In this document: in pieces, positions 43,984 through 52,278 of the stretch
How positions within the stretch are numbered: position 1 is the stretch's first letter
Layout: the number at the start of each line of letters is the position of its first letter
Source: JACQFV01 sp964593585
GTDB lineage: Bacteria; Zixibacteria; MSB-5A5; WJJR01
Direction: 5' to 3'
Assembly: GCA_964593585.1 (NCBI GenBank)
Contig: CAZQIZ010000012.1
Coordinates: 19,632-83,631, forward strand
DNA: 64,000 nt
Program-made: the position numbers and the translations under genes
Notes under the pieces: generated by a model
Databases searched by the model: none
The model's input: the letters and a program-made list of their open reading frames with translations, nothing else
Told to the model about the DNA's origin: nothing

Positions 43984-44694
43984 TTACTTCTCTTTCTTCT
44001 TCTCTTCGCCGCCGCCCTTTTCCTTTTCCTTCTCGGCGGCGCGGGCCTCGCGTTCCTTCTCGCCAATCACTTCCGGCTCGCCCGCGGCGGTCTCTTCAGT
44101 CGCGGCCGGCGCGCCCGGCGTCACCTCCTTGACCACCGTCGGCGGGACCACCGAGACGATGGTTTGGTCGCCGGGGGTAACCACGGTGACGCGATCGACG
44201 GAGATGTCGCTGGCGTGAATGGCCTGATGGATGCCCAGGTGGCTGACATCGAGGTCGATGTAATCCGGGATGTCGGCGGGCAGCGCCTCGACTTGGACTT
44301 CACGGGCCGAGTGCTGCAGAATGCCGCCGAAATTCTTGACGCCGTCGGCGACGCCGAGAATCCGAATCGGCACGGTGACGCGGATCGGCTTGTCGGCGGA
44401 GATGTGCTGGAAATCGACGTGGATGACCTCGCCGGAGAGCGGGTCATGCTGGACATCCTTCACCAGCGCCAGTTCGGTCTTGGCGGAGCCCTCGACCGTC
44501 AGATCAACGATCACATTCTCCGAGGATGACTTGTGCAGCACGGCAGTGAAATCGCGGCGGTTGAGCGCCAGTGTGGCCGGTTCGGTCCGCTCCCCATAAA
44601 GAATGGCGGGAATCGAGCCGGCGGCGCGCAACTGGCGGGCGCCACCCTTCCCCTTGGCGGTGCGCGGTTGGACGGTCAAAGGCATGGTCTTCAT
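43984..44694 (-). CDS. rplY: 50S ribosomal protein bL25 (CTC family)
   Basis: 236 residues from ATG 44694. The N-terminal L25 domain (TAKGKGGARQLRAAGSIPAI, YGERTEPATLAL, VKDVQHDPLSGEVIHVDFQ) is followed by the TL5/CTC beta domain (VPIRILGVADGVKNFGGIL, LPADIPDYIDLDVSHL). The last about 40 residues are a Lys/Glu-rich tail. Binds 5S rRNA. It follows prs with a short gap, the classic prs-rplY order; pth, often next, is replaced by a sulfatase-fold gene. Confidence 0.95.
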   Translation of the reverse strand: MKTMPLTVQPRTAKGKGGARQLRAAGSIPAILYGERTEPATLALNRRDFTAVLHKSSSENVIVDLTVEGSAKTELALVKDVQHDPLSGEVIHVDFQHISADKPIRVTVPIRILGVADGVKNFGGILQHSAREVQVEALPADIPDYIDLDVSHLGIHQAIHASDISVDRVTVVTPGDQTIVSVVPPTVVKEVTPGAPAATEETAAGEPEVIGEKEREARAAEKEKEKGGGEEKKKEK

Positions 44695-44730
44695 TGCGAT
44701 GGACTCCTCAAGCGAAAAACCCAAGAACGA

Positions 44731-45771
44731 TCAAGCCCCTGCGGGCGTGTTTGTACCTACGGCGGGACGCGCCGGCTGTTTGGCCGGTGTGTCAGTTTCT
44801 TTTCGTTGATGCCCCTCTTCGAGCGCGTCTGGCTCGCCGGGGAATAGGGCCGAGACCGACTGCTCGTGCGCGATCCGGGCGATGGCCTCGGCGAAGAGAT
44901 GGGCGGTCGAGATAACCTTGATCTTTTCGGGGATACTTCTTTGGCTCAAATCGATGGTGTCGGCCACGCACAGAAGCTCAATCGGCGATGCGACAACGCG
45001 TTCCAGCGACTTGCCGGAGAGGACCGGGTGGGTGCAGCAGGCGTAGACCTTGCGGGCCCCGCCCTTGACCACGGCCTTGGCCGCCTCGGTCAGCGTGCCG
45101 CCGGTGTCGATCATGTCGTCGCGCAGGATGGCGGTCTTGCCTTCGATCGAGCCGATGATGTTGAGCACCTCGGCCTGATTGGGATTGGGGCGGCGCTTGT
45201 CGATGATCGCCAGGCCGCAGGAGAGGGTCTTGGCAAAGGCGCGTGCCATCTTGATCGATCCGACATCGGGGGTCACCACCACCGGGTCGGAGACGCCGAG
45301 GTTGAGGAAGTAGTCGTTGAACACGATCGCCGAGTAGAGGTGATCGGAGGGAATCTGGAAGAATCCCTGAATCTGCGAGGCGTGCAGGTCCATCGTCAGC
45401 ACCCGGTCGGCTCCGGCCAGGGTGATCATGTCGGCGACCAGACGGGCAGTGATGGAGACGCGGGGCTGATCCTTGCGGTCGGCGCGAGCATAGCCGAAGT
45501 AAGGAATGACCGCGGTGATGCGTTTGGCCGACGCCCGTCGGGCGGCGTCGATCAGCATCAGCAGCTCCATCAGGTTGTCCGCCGGCGCGTTGGTGGACTG
45601 GACGATGAACAGGTCGGAGCCGCGCACGTTCTCGTCGATCTTGACGAAGACCTCACCGTCGGAGAAACGAGTGACCGTACAGGCAGTCAACGAGCGGCCC
45701 AGATGGTTAGCGATCCGCTGGGCCAGCGGTCGGTTGGCGTTGCCGGTGATGATTTTGAGCTCAGCATCCAT
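44731..45771 (-). CDS. prs: ribose-phosphate pyrophosphokinase
   Basis: 346 residues. Makes PRPP from ribose 5-phosphate and ATP for nucleotide, His, Trp and NAD synthesis (including the NadC reaction encoded at 22.4 kb). Motifs: FSDGEVFVKIDENVRG, IPYFGYARADRKD, VLTMDLHASQIQGFF, VVVTPDVG, and the PRPP loop LRDDMIDTGGT (about 215-225). Slightly longer than usual because of a hydrophilic C-terminal tail of about 30 residues (EEGHQRKETDTPAKQPARP) that looks dispensable. Confidence 0.97.
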   Translation of the reverse strand: MDAELKIITGNANRPLAQRIANHLGRSLTACTVTRFSDGEVFVKIDENVRGSDLFIVQSTNAPADNLMELLMLIDAARRASAKRITAVIPYFGYARADRKDQPRVSITARLVADMITLAGADRVLTMDLHASQIQGFFQIPSDHLYSAIVFNDYFLNLGVSDPVVVTPDVGSIKMARAFAKTLSCGLAIIDKRRPNPNQAEVLNIIGSIEGKTAILRDDMIDTGGTLTEAAKAVVKGGARKVYACCTHPVLSGKSLERVVASPIELLCVADTIDLSQRSIPEKIKVISTAHLFAEAIARIAHEQSVSALFPGEPDALEEGHQRKETDTPAKQPARPAVGTNTPAGA

Positions 45772-45828
45772 AGCGGGGGTCTCGGTTCCGGGAAGTGACC
45801 GGTGGCGCGATGATTGTTTGGGAGCGGT

Positions 45829-45903
45829 TGGCTGGGGCGCCAGGATTCGAACCTGGGAATGCAGGCTCCAAAGGCCCGTGCCTTACCGCTTGGCTACGCC
45901 CCA
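45829..45903 (-). tRNA. tRNA-Gln (anticodon UUG)
   Basis: 75 nt including encoded CCA. On the minus strand: acceptor TGGGGCG pairs with CGCCCCA, D stem GCC/GGC with loop AAGCGGTAA, anticodon stem CGGGC/GCCTG with loop CTTTGGA (anticodon TTG), T arm CCAGG-TTCGAAT-CCTGG, discriminator G then CCA. Located between prs and spoVG on the same strand, so it may be co-transcribed and processed. Confidence 0.95.
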
Positions 45904-45989
45904 GACGCGCGACCCGCCAAGGTACGAACTTTGGGTGCGTCCCGGTCGGGGATTTTTGCCGGGTCGCCGGCCCGGGATGGGAGAGGATC

Positions 45990-46304
45990 TCAGGAGGGTT
46001 GGTGATCGTCGTCGATGTCGGCGCCACCGCGCGGCTTGCCGGCGGCAGCGGCCTTCAGCTCTTCCTCGTAGGCGGCCAAAACGGCCCGTTCGATCTTCTC
46101 GCGCATCTTATTGTTGATCGGGTGGCAGATATCCTGATGCGTGCCATCGGCGCGTTTGCGCGACGGCATGGAGACAAAGTATCCGTTGTTCCCGTTGATA
46201 ATCTTCAGCCCCCGGATGACAAACTCCTCGTCGAAGGTGACGTTGGCGAAGGCTTTCAGCTTCTCTTCATCGCGCAGGGTGACACGGACTTCGCTGATCT
46301 CCAC
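45990..46304 (-). CDS. spoVG: SpoVG family RNA/DNA-binding regulator
   Basis: 104 residues from GTG 46304, preceded by AAGGAG. SpoVG core: ISEVRVTLRDEEKLKAFANV, FVIRGLKIINGNNGYFVSMP, SRKRADGTHQDICHPINNKM, then a helical tail. In other bacteria SpoVG binds RNA and DNA and tunes cell-envelope and developmental genes. The ispE-spoVG-prs-rplY order seen here is conserved across distant bacteria. Confidence 0.96.
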   Translation of the reverse strand: MEISEVRVTLRDEEKLKAFANVTFDEEFVIRGLKIINGNNGYFVSMPSRKRADGTHQDICHPINNKMREKIERAVLAAYEEELKAAAAGKPRGGADIDDDHQPS

Positions 46305-46334
46305 AGGTTGCTCCTTGGGTCAGGGCACCGGAAG

Positions 46335-47243
46335 TTACGCAAACCCGACCGAAATAGTCATCTTCGTATTCAGCGGGCGGACCAGAAACAGATCGACGTT
46401 GTCAGTCGCGAGCGATTCGATCACAGCTCGATCTGGCGGCGTCCGGAAGATTCCGAACACTGATGGTCCACTGCCGGATACGTATGCTCCTTCCGCTCCG
46501 AGAGTTAAAAGTCGCTGTTGCCACTGGGGCACTTCGGGGATTCGACGCGCGACAACGTCTTGTAAGTCGTTGTGTAATAGCGCCAAGGCGGCGAAAAACC
46601 CATCCCCATCGAGACGATGGGGATAATCGGTCATTTTTGGCACACAAGTCAAGTCCAAAGCCGAGTAAACTTCCCCGGTCGGACTGGATATCTTAGGGCA
46701 AGCTACTATGGCACACCAGGTTAGATTGATCGCTGCTTGGCTGAGCCGCTCGCCTTTCCCACGTCCGAAACTGACCGGAGGACCAAGGAAGAAAGGCACA
46801 TCGGCGCCAATTGCTGTCGCAAGGGCTGCCAAGTCCAGTCTGGCCGTCTCCTCGGAATAAAGTCGGCTTAAGCCGATCAAGGTTGCTGCGGCATCGGCGG
46901 ACCCGCCGCCCAGGCCGGCGGCGACGGGAATCGATTTCCGCAGATGGATGCGGACATTGATGGGCGCGCCCGCCATCGCCTCAAAGGCACGGGCGGCGCG
47001 TACAACCAAGTTGCCTTCGCCGGCGATCAGATCGCCCGCGGCCAGGTCGGCTCGTCCCGGCGCCCAGGAAAACTGGATGCCGCCGGACGGCAGTCGCTCC
47101 ATCTCCAACTCATCGAAGAGCGAGACCGCGACGAAGAGCGTTTCGATTTCGTGGTAGCCGTCGGGACGTTTGCCGAGCACACGCAGGCCCAGGTTGAGCT
47201 TGGCCGGCGCGCGCAGAAGGAGTCGTGAGGGTCGATCAGACAC
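46335..47243 (-). CDS. ispE: 4-diphosphocytidyl-2-C-methyl-D-erythritol kinase
   Basis: About 302 residues from GTG 47243, which follows GGTGGAAGACC. ATG 47267 is an alternative without a ribosome site. GHMP kinase: APAKLNLGLRVLGKRPDGYHE at the N-terminus, IPVAAGLGGGSADAAATL (ATP loop, about 95-112), GADVPFFLGPP and VSGSGPSVFGIF. ATP-dependent kinase of the MEP isoprenoid pathway. The 3' end of the upstream Wzi-like gene overlaps the start. Confidence 0.95.
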   Translation of the reverse strand: MSDRPSRLLLRAPAKLNLGLRVLGKRPDGYHEIETLFVAVSLFDELEMERLPSGGIQFSWAPGRADLAAGDLIAGEGNLVVRAARAFEAMAGAPINVRIHLRKSIPVAAGLGGGSADAAATLIGLSRLYSEETARLDLAALATAIGADVPFFLGPPVSFGRGKGERLSQAAINLTWCAIVACPKISSPTGEVYSALDLTCVPKMTDYPHRLDGDGFFAALALLHNDLQDVVARRIPEVPQWQQRLLTLGAEGAYVSGSGPSVFGIFRTPPDRAVIESLATDNVDLFLVRPLNTKMTISVGFA

Positions 47244-48801
47244 CGAAGGTCTTCCACCAGAGGGCATTCACACGCAGCTGTACAAACCATCCGCTGCGCC
47301 GGGCGCCGTCGACGTGCGCGACGTTGTCGATATCGTCGTAACCCACCAGCGCCCACGCCACCAGATGTCCGTCCTGCTGCCAGCGCGGGCCGATGGCCAA
47401 ACGCCACTCGCGTTCGACCGTGCCCGAAGGGAAGGGCGTGCCCTTGGGCACACCCGACTTCTGCGGATCGCTGATCCGGTTGGCGCCGCGGCGGATGTAA
47501 TGAAAATCGCCGCGGAGATCCAGGCGCGGCGACAGATGGCACAGCGGTTGGATGCTGATCCGGTCGGCATCGGTGCCGAGATTCGATCCGATGCCGATCA
47601 CCGCGCCGTCGTAGTCGCGATGGTGGAAGTACCGATTCCACGGCTGTCCCTGTCCATAGACGTAGGTGTTGATGCGCTGATACTCGGCGTTGAGCGAAAG
47701 CCGTCCCCGCAGCGGCGCGGGTGACCAGAGCCCGCCGATCAGGACGCCGATCTGCTGCGGTTCGGACTCGAAGTCAATCTGGAAATCGTCGATCAACCAT
47801 TCGCCGTGAAGACGCAGACCCGGGCGCGCGCGCCAGGATAGTTCCAAGCTCCAAAGCGGGTTGTCGTTGCTGCTCTCGTTGAGCTGCTCCCAGTAGTAGG
47901 GCAGGAAAGGATTGAGGTAGTTCCATTCGAAACGGCGGTCGAAACCGCCGAAGACCATGACTTCGGAGGCGGCCACTTCCAGATTGCGCCAGGGCTTCCA
48001 ATTCAAGCGGTGAGCCACGAGATAGCGGTCCGCCAGTCCCTCGGTGAATGATCCCTCCGCATAATCGGACGCAAAGACATACATCTGATCGAGCGGCGTG
48101 GCGTGAAAGGCATACGACCAGTTGCCGGCGCGGTATTGCAGCCGCAGGCCGTTGAACGGCGGCGAATGATCCGACATCAGCATCGCGTCGTGGGGCGAGG
48201 GTCCCCAGCGCCAGTACTCGCGGCCGAACGCCACCGTCAGTCGTTTCCAGCGCGCGGTCAGCACCGACTGCTCAACCCATGCGGAGAAATTGTCCTTCCA
48301 ATGCTTGCCGTGGAATTGACTGTCCGAGCGGGCGTCGGAGTCGAAGCGGATGCGCAGACGCCCCGCGACGGCATCCGCGACCGTGAAGGCAGGAATGAGG
48401 TCCACGCCGATGCGGTTTTCGGCGAGGCCATGGCGAAACTGATCGGTGCGGGCGGTCGGGCCCCCGCCAAGACGCAGGCGGTGCTCAGCGCGGATCGGGT
48501 CCGCAGCGGCCAGTTCTTCGGCGAATTCCTGCCGCAAACGGTCGTACACGATCGCTGCGCCTGGAGCCAGATCTTCGCGCCCGCCGTTGAGCCGCGCCAG
48601 GGCGTCGGCCACCTCGCCGCGCGAGAGCGGCCGCGTGTGCAACAGCACTTTCGGCAGCGGCGTGTGCGCCGACAGCTCGAACAGGGCGTCGTAAATCCAG
48701 GAATCGACGGGGATGTCCTCCACCCGGGAGCCGGCGCCGATGGCCGGGGCGGCCGACAACAGGAGCGCGGGCAAGAGACAGAGCAGGGCCAGGCGTCTCA
48801 T
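47236..48801 (-). CDS. Wzi-like capsule-assembly/outer-membrane beta-barrel protein
   Basis: 521 residues, signal peptide about 1-22 (LALLCLLPALLLSAAPAIGA). An initial short segment, RVEDIPVDSWIYDALFELSA, is typical of Wzi-like proteins from this group. Then come many amphipathic strands rich in Trp/Tyr (FGREYWRWGPSPHDAMLMSD, RFEWNYLNPFLPYYWEQL, HHRDYDGAVIGIGSNL). Matches the Capsule assembly protein Wzi family (18-strand barrel) by pattern. It probably binds surface polysaccharide. Divergent from the HEAT-repeat gene and overlapping ispE. Confidence 0.75.
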   Translation of the reverse strand: MRRLALLCLLPALLLSAAPAIGAGSRVEDIPVDSWIYDALFELSAHTPLPKVLLHTRPLSRGEVADALARLNGGREDLAPGAAIVYDRLRQEFAEELAAADPIRAEHRLRLGGGPTARTDQFRHGLAENRIGVDLIPAFTVADAVAGRLRIRFDSDARSDSQFHGKHWKDNFSAWVEQSVLTARWKRLTVAFGREYWRWGPSPHDAMLMSDHSPPFNGLRLQYRAGNWSYAFHATPLDQMYVFASDYAEGSFTEGLADRYLVAHRLNWKPWRNLEVAASEVMVFGGFDRRFEWNYLNPFLPYYWEQLNESSNDNPLWSLELSWRARPGLRLHGEWLIDDFQIDFESEPQQIGVLIGGLWSPAPLRGRLSLNAEYQRINTYVYGQGQPWNRYFHHRDYDGAVIGIGSNLGTDADRISIQPLCHLSPRLDLRGDFHYIRRGANRISDPQKSGVPKGTPFPSGTVEREWRLAIGPRWQQDGHLVAWALVGYDDIDNVAHVDGARRSGWFVQLRVNALWWKTFGV

Positions 48802-48958
48802 ACCGGGGCATGATCGCCATGCGCCGGGAGCGGGTCAATCGCATTCCCCCGGGCCCGAGTATGGGGCGTACCCCACACTACGATGCCGGGAAAACCGATG
48901 ATCCGGGGCGTGGGCACGCTGTGGGAGCGCGCCCATGATGCCGATAATCTGACGTGTG

Positions 48959-50737
48959 ATGGCCGATCGCGACCTGACCAACATGGCGGGAGCTGTGGGA
49001 GGCGCCGGCGGAGCCGTGCCGGAGTCGGACGAAATCCTGGTTCGCTCCTTGCGGGAGTTCTGCAGTCTCTGGGCGCGCGCGGTGAAAACCACCTGTCTGT
49101 ATCCGGCCACTAATCCCCTGCCCGAGGAGTTTCGCGGCAAGTTTTTCGACGCGCTGCATCTGCTGCTGGATGGCAAAGGACCGTTTGTGGTCCAGGTGAC
49201 CGACACCGCCTTCATGTTTGAAGGGGAGTCGGTTTACGACGGCGCCGGGAGCGAGGAAAATCTCGCCTATCTGTTCTTCCGCGATGGCATCCGCGAAATC
49301 GGTTTCGAGCCGGGCGCGACCCGCGACGAGTGCGACCGTTTCCTCCAGATCATGGCGGAAGCGCTGGCCGCCGTCGACTCTGCTGTCGACCTCGCCAACC
49401 GTCTTTGGGAAGCCTCGCTGCCGCACATCAAGCACTACACGGTGGACCGAGTCATTGAAGGGGCTTACATCCTCGCGGCCACCGACGAGGAGATCGCCGC
49501 CCCACACGAGGAATTCACCAAGCCCACCCTCGCGGAGACCGCCGACAAGACGCAGCCCGAAAGCACCTACCAGGGCGCGCAGCGTCAGCGCCATCTGCAT
49601 ATCCTCAATGTGTTCGGCGATGTGGCGGCGCTGAGCACCGAGGAAAAGGTCGAACTGGCGACACTGTGCCGTCCCGACACCGACGACACGGCTGAGAGTC
49701 TTGGCCTGGATGTGCTGGTCGAAATTGTCCGCGCCAATGAGGGCACGCGCATCTTCGAGGACGCCGTGGGCGTGTTCGAACGGCAGTACGAGCAGGCGGT
49801 GGCCGCGGCGCGTTGGAATCTGGCGCGCAAGCTGATGATCGAAGTGCGCGGACTGATGGGGGACCTGCAGCCGCGCGGGGTCCAGCGGATCAATGCCGCG
49901 CTGTCGCGAATGGCGGAGAAGCGGCACTTCGACAAGCTGGCAACCTACCTCAACGCCAATCCCCAAGCGCCGCTGGAACCGATCCGCGACTTGTTCTCGC
50001 TGTTTGGTTCGGTGGCGATCACGCCGATCACCGGCATGCTGGGAACACTGGAGAGCAAACCGGCGCGCATGATGGTGTGCGACTTTCTCATCGCGCATGG
50101 GCGCGAGGCAGTCGACCTGATCGGTGGCTTCATCTACGACAAACGCTGGTATGTCTCGCGGAATGTGGCGATGATCCTGGGCGAGATCGGCGCCGAGCGC
50201 GGCGTCAGTTTCCTCAAGAAGTCGGCCTCGCACACCGACCCAAGGGTGCGATTGGAGACGCTGCGGGCGGCCAAGCGCATCCTCGGACCGGAGGCGGACC
50301 GTGTGCTGCGCGGCTTTCTCAGCGATCCCGACGCCGATCTGCGCAAGCGGGCGTTGCGGGCGCTGGGGCAACGTCCGAGCGCCGACGCGGTCGATGACAT
50401 CAAGGCCCGGATCAACCCGGACGAACTGCCCGACCGCGATCCGGCCGAGACGCGGGAGCTGCTGACGACTTACGCGCGCCTGGGGGGGAAACCGGCGGCA
50501 TTGCATCTGATCAACCTGTCGCGGCGGGCGCCGTTTTTCAAGCGGTCGCGCTGGCAACCGGTGCGTCTGGCGGCCATCCGGGCGTTGGGCGCATCGAGCG
50601 ACCCCCTGGCGCTGGCGGAATTGAATGTGCTGGTCAATGACCATGCCGCCGACGTGGCCGACGCCGCGCGCACGGCGCTGTCGCTGCGGCAGCAATTGGC
50701 GGCGCCGGAAACGGCCGACGACGAGGACGAGGAATGA
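48959..50737 (+). CDS. HEAT-repeat protein coupled to HD-GYP gene
   Basis: 592 residues from ATG 48959 (GTG 48956 precedes it). The N-terminal third (SLREFCSLWARAVKTTCLYP, VVQVTDTAFMFEGESVYDG) resembles the region found at the N-terminus of the next protein, whose sequence has YQNDYIFFNGERLNYD, so both share an unnamed sensory-like domain. From about 370 on, HEAT-like helical repeats appear: VSRNVAMILGEIGAERGVSFL, DPRVRLETLRAAKRIL, DPDADLRKRALRALGQ. Ends in an acidic tail. The stop overlaps the next start as ATGA. Probably a scaffold for the HD-GYP partner. Confidence 0.8.
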   Translation: MADRDLTNMAGAVGGAGGAVPESDEILVRSLREFCSLWARAVKTTCLYPATNPLPEEFRGKFFDALHLLLDGKGPFVVQVTDTAFMFEGESVYDGAGSEENLAYLFFRDGIREIGFEPGATRDECDRFLQIMAEALAAVDSAVDLANRLWEASLPHIKHYTVDRVIEGAYILAATDEEIAAPHEEFTKPTLAETADKTQPESTYQGAQRQRHLHILNVFGDVAALSTEEKVELATLCRPDTDDTAESLGLDVLVEIVRANEGTRIFEDAVGVFERQYEQAVAAARWNLARKLMIEVRGLMGDLQPRGVQRINAALSRMAEKRHFDKLATYLNANPQAPLEPIRDLFSLFGSVAITPITGMLGTLESKPARMMVCDFLIAHGREAVDLIGGFIYDKRWYVSRNVAMILGEIGAERGVSFLKKSASHTDPRVRLETLRAAKRILGPEADRVLRGFLSDPDADLRKRALRALGQRPSADAVDDIKARINPDELPDRDPAETRELLTTYARLGGKPAALHLINLSRRAPFFKRSRWQPVRLAAIRALGASSDPLALAELNVLVNDHAADVADAARTALSLRQQLAAPETADDEDEE

Positions 50738-52269
50738 GCGGACCGGCACCAATGGGCAATCTGTCGCGGGCGGAGGGGTATCGCCTCGCGGTCGCCGCAT
50801 TGCGGGCCTTTTACGCCGCCTGGCGGGCTGCCGCGGTCTACGACGAGAACAACACCGCCTTCCGCACACGTCGCGAGGAACTGGCACAGGCCCTGCAGGC
50901 GCTGTTTGCCAGCGGCTCCGATTGCGCCATCACCTATCAGAACGACTACATCTTCTTCAACGGGGAACGTCTTAACTACGACCGCGAATTTTCCTTCGGA
51001 CGGTCGATGGCGGCGCGATTTGCCGATCTGCGCCTGGGCGGCGTGACGATCTACAGCGACACCCCGCCGGGCCAGATCGACCAGGCGCTCTTTGCGCTGG
51101 CCACCACCGACCGCCGCGCCGCCGATCCCTACGCGGCGCTGGTGGAGACCTGGAACGCGGTCGGGCTGACCCGGATTCCGATCCAGCCGCTGGCGGCCAA
51201 GGACCCGAGCGACTTTCTCGATCCGCGCAAGGTCGACCCGGAAACCGACCCCAGCATCATCAAGCGCCGCCGGGCGCAGGCGCTCTTCCAGCGGTCGGAA
51301 GCGGTGGTGCAGGAGTTCTGGGAGCGGGTGCGTGATCGCAATTCCTTCGACGCCTCCACCGTGCAGCGTGTGGTGCACCTGATGATCGACGAAGTGGCGC
51401 ACGACGAGGATGTGTTGATGGAGTTTGCGGCGCTCAAGGAGTTCGACGAGTACACCTACTATCACTCGGTCAATGTGGCGCTCTACTCGATCGCCGTCGG
51501 CATGCGCCTGGGAATGGACCGCATCCGCCTCGCGCAACTGGGATTCGCGGCGCTGTTCCACGACATCGGCAAGGTGAAGCTGCCGCGCGAACTGATCGCC
51601 AAGCCCGAAGAGTTCAACGAAGACGACTGGGAGCAGATTCGGCGCCATCCGACGCTGGGCGCGCTGACGCTGGCCAGTCTGCGCGCGATCGAGCGCGAGA
51701 TCGGCGTCTCGATGGCCGGCGCCTTCGAGCACCACCTGAAGATGGACCTCACCGGCTATCCGCGGCTGACGCGTCCGCGGACGTTGCATTTGTTCTCGCG
51801 CATCATCAGTGTCTGCGACGCCTACGACGCCATGACATCGGGCCGCATCTACCAGAAGGAAACGATCAGCCCCGATGAGGCGGTGCGGCGGCTTTTGTAC
51901 AAGGGGCGGGAGTGGTATGACCCGCTGGTCCTCAAGGCGTTTGTCAACGTGATCGGGGTGTTTCCTGTCGGCACGGTCGTGCGCCTCTCGGACGACTCGG
52001 TGGCGATGGTGATGCGGAACGACTCGGCGGACTTGTATTCGCCGGAGGTGCTCGTTGTGCGCGAGGCCGACGGCACACCGACACGACGGTCCCGGCAACT
52101 GCGCGCGCGGAAGAAGGATGCAACGCACGCTGGGCTGCACATCACCGCGACTCTCGATGCCGCGGCCGAGGGCATTACGCTGGAGGATTACCTGGGTGTG
52201 ATCTATCAGCCCGAGGTCAGCGGCGGGGTCATGATCCCGTCGATCGATTCGACCGCGTCTGGGGCATGA
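50734..52269 (+). CDS. HD-GYP domain protein with altered GYP motif
   Basis: 511 residues. N-terminal about 1-190 shares the sensory-like region of the preceding protein. The HD-GYP domain (about 220-420) has HSVNVALYSIAVGMRLG, FHDIGKVKLPRELI, RRHPTLGALTL, EHHLKMDLTGYPRL and SVCDAYDAMTSGRIYQ. HD metal ligands (HDIGK, HP, HH, D) are present, but the usual HHE....GTGYP reads HHLKMDLTGYP, losing the Glu and the first Gly. Family members hydrolyse cyclic di-GMP or cGAMP. Activity here needs testing. Translationally coupled to the HEAT gene. Confidence 0.88.
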   Translation: MSGPAPMGNLSRAEGYRLAVAALRAFYAAWRAAAVYDENNTAFRTRREELAQALQALFASGSDCAITYQNDYIFFNGERLNYDREFSFGRSMAARFADLRLGGVTIYSDTPPGQIDQALFALATTDRRAADPYAALVETWNAVGLTRIPIQPLAAKDPSDFLDPRKVDPETDPSIIKRRRAQALFQRSEAVVQEFWERVRDRNSFDASTVQRVVHLMIDEVAHDEDVLMEFAALKEFDEYTYYHSVNVALYSIAVGMRLGMDRIRLAQLGFAALFHDIGKVKLPRELIAKPEEFNEDDWEQIRRHPTLGALTLASLRAIEREIGVSMAGAFEHHLKMDLTGYPRLTRPRTLHLFSRIISVCDAYDAMTSGRIYQKETISPDEAVRRLLYKGREWYDPLVLKAFVNVIGVFPVGTVVRLSDDSVAMVMRNDSADLYSPEVLVVREADGTPTRRSRQLRARKKDATHAGLHITATLDAAAEGITLEDYLGVIYQPEVSGGVMIPSIDSTASGA

Positions 52270-52278
52270 GCCCCGTCC

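Noticed and set aside
43023..44132. Long plus-strand open frame of 369 codons
   Set aside because: It is antisense to the sulfatase-fold and bL25 genes, highly biased in composition (Arg/Gly/Gln/Asp), and has no family motif.
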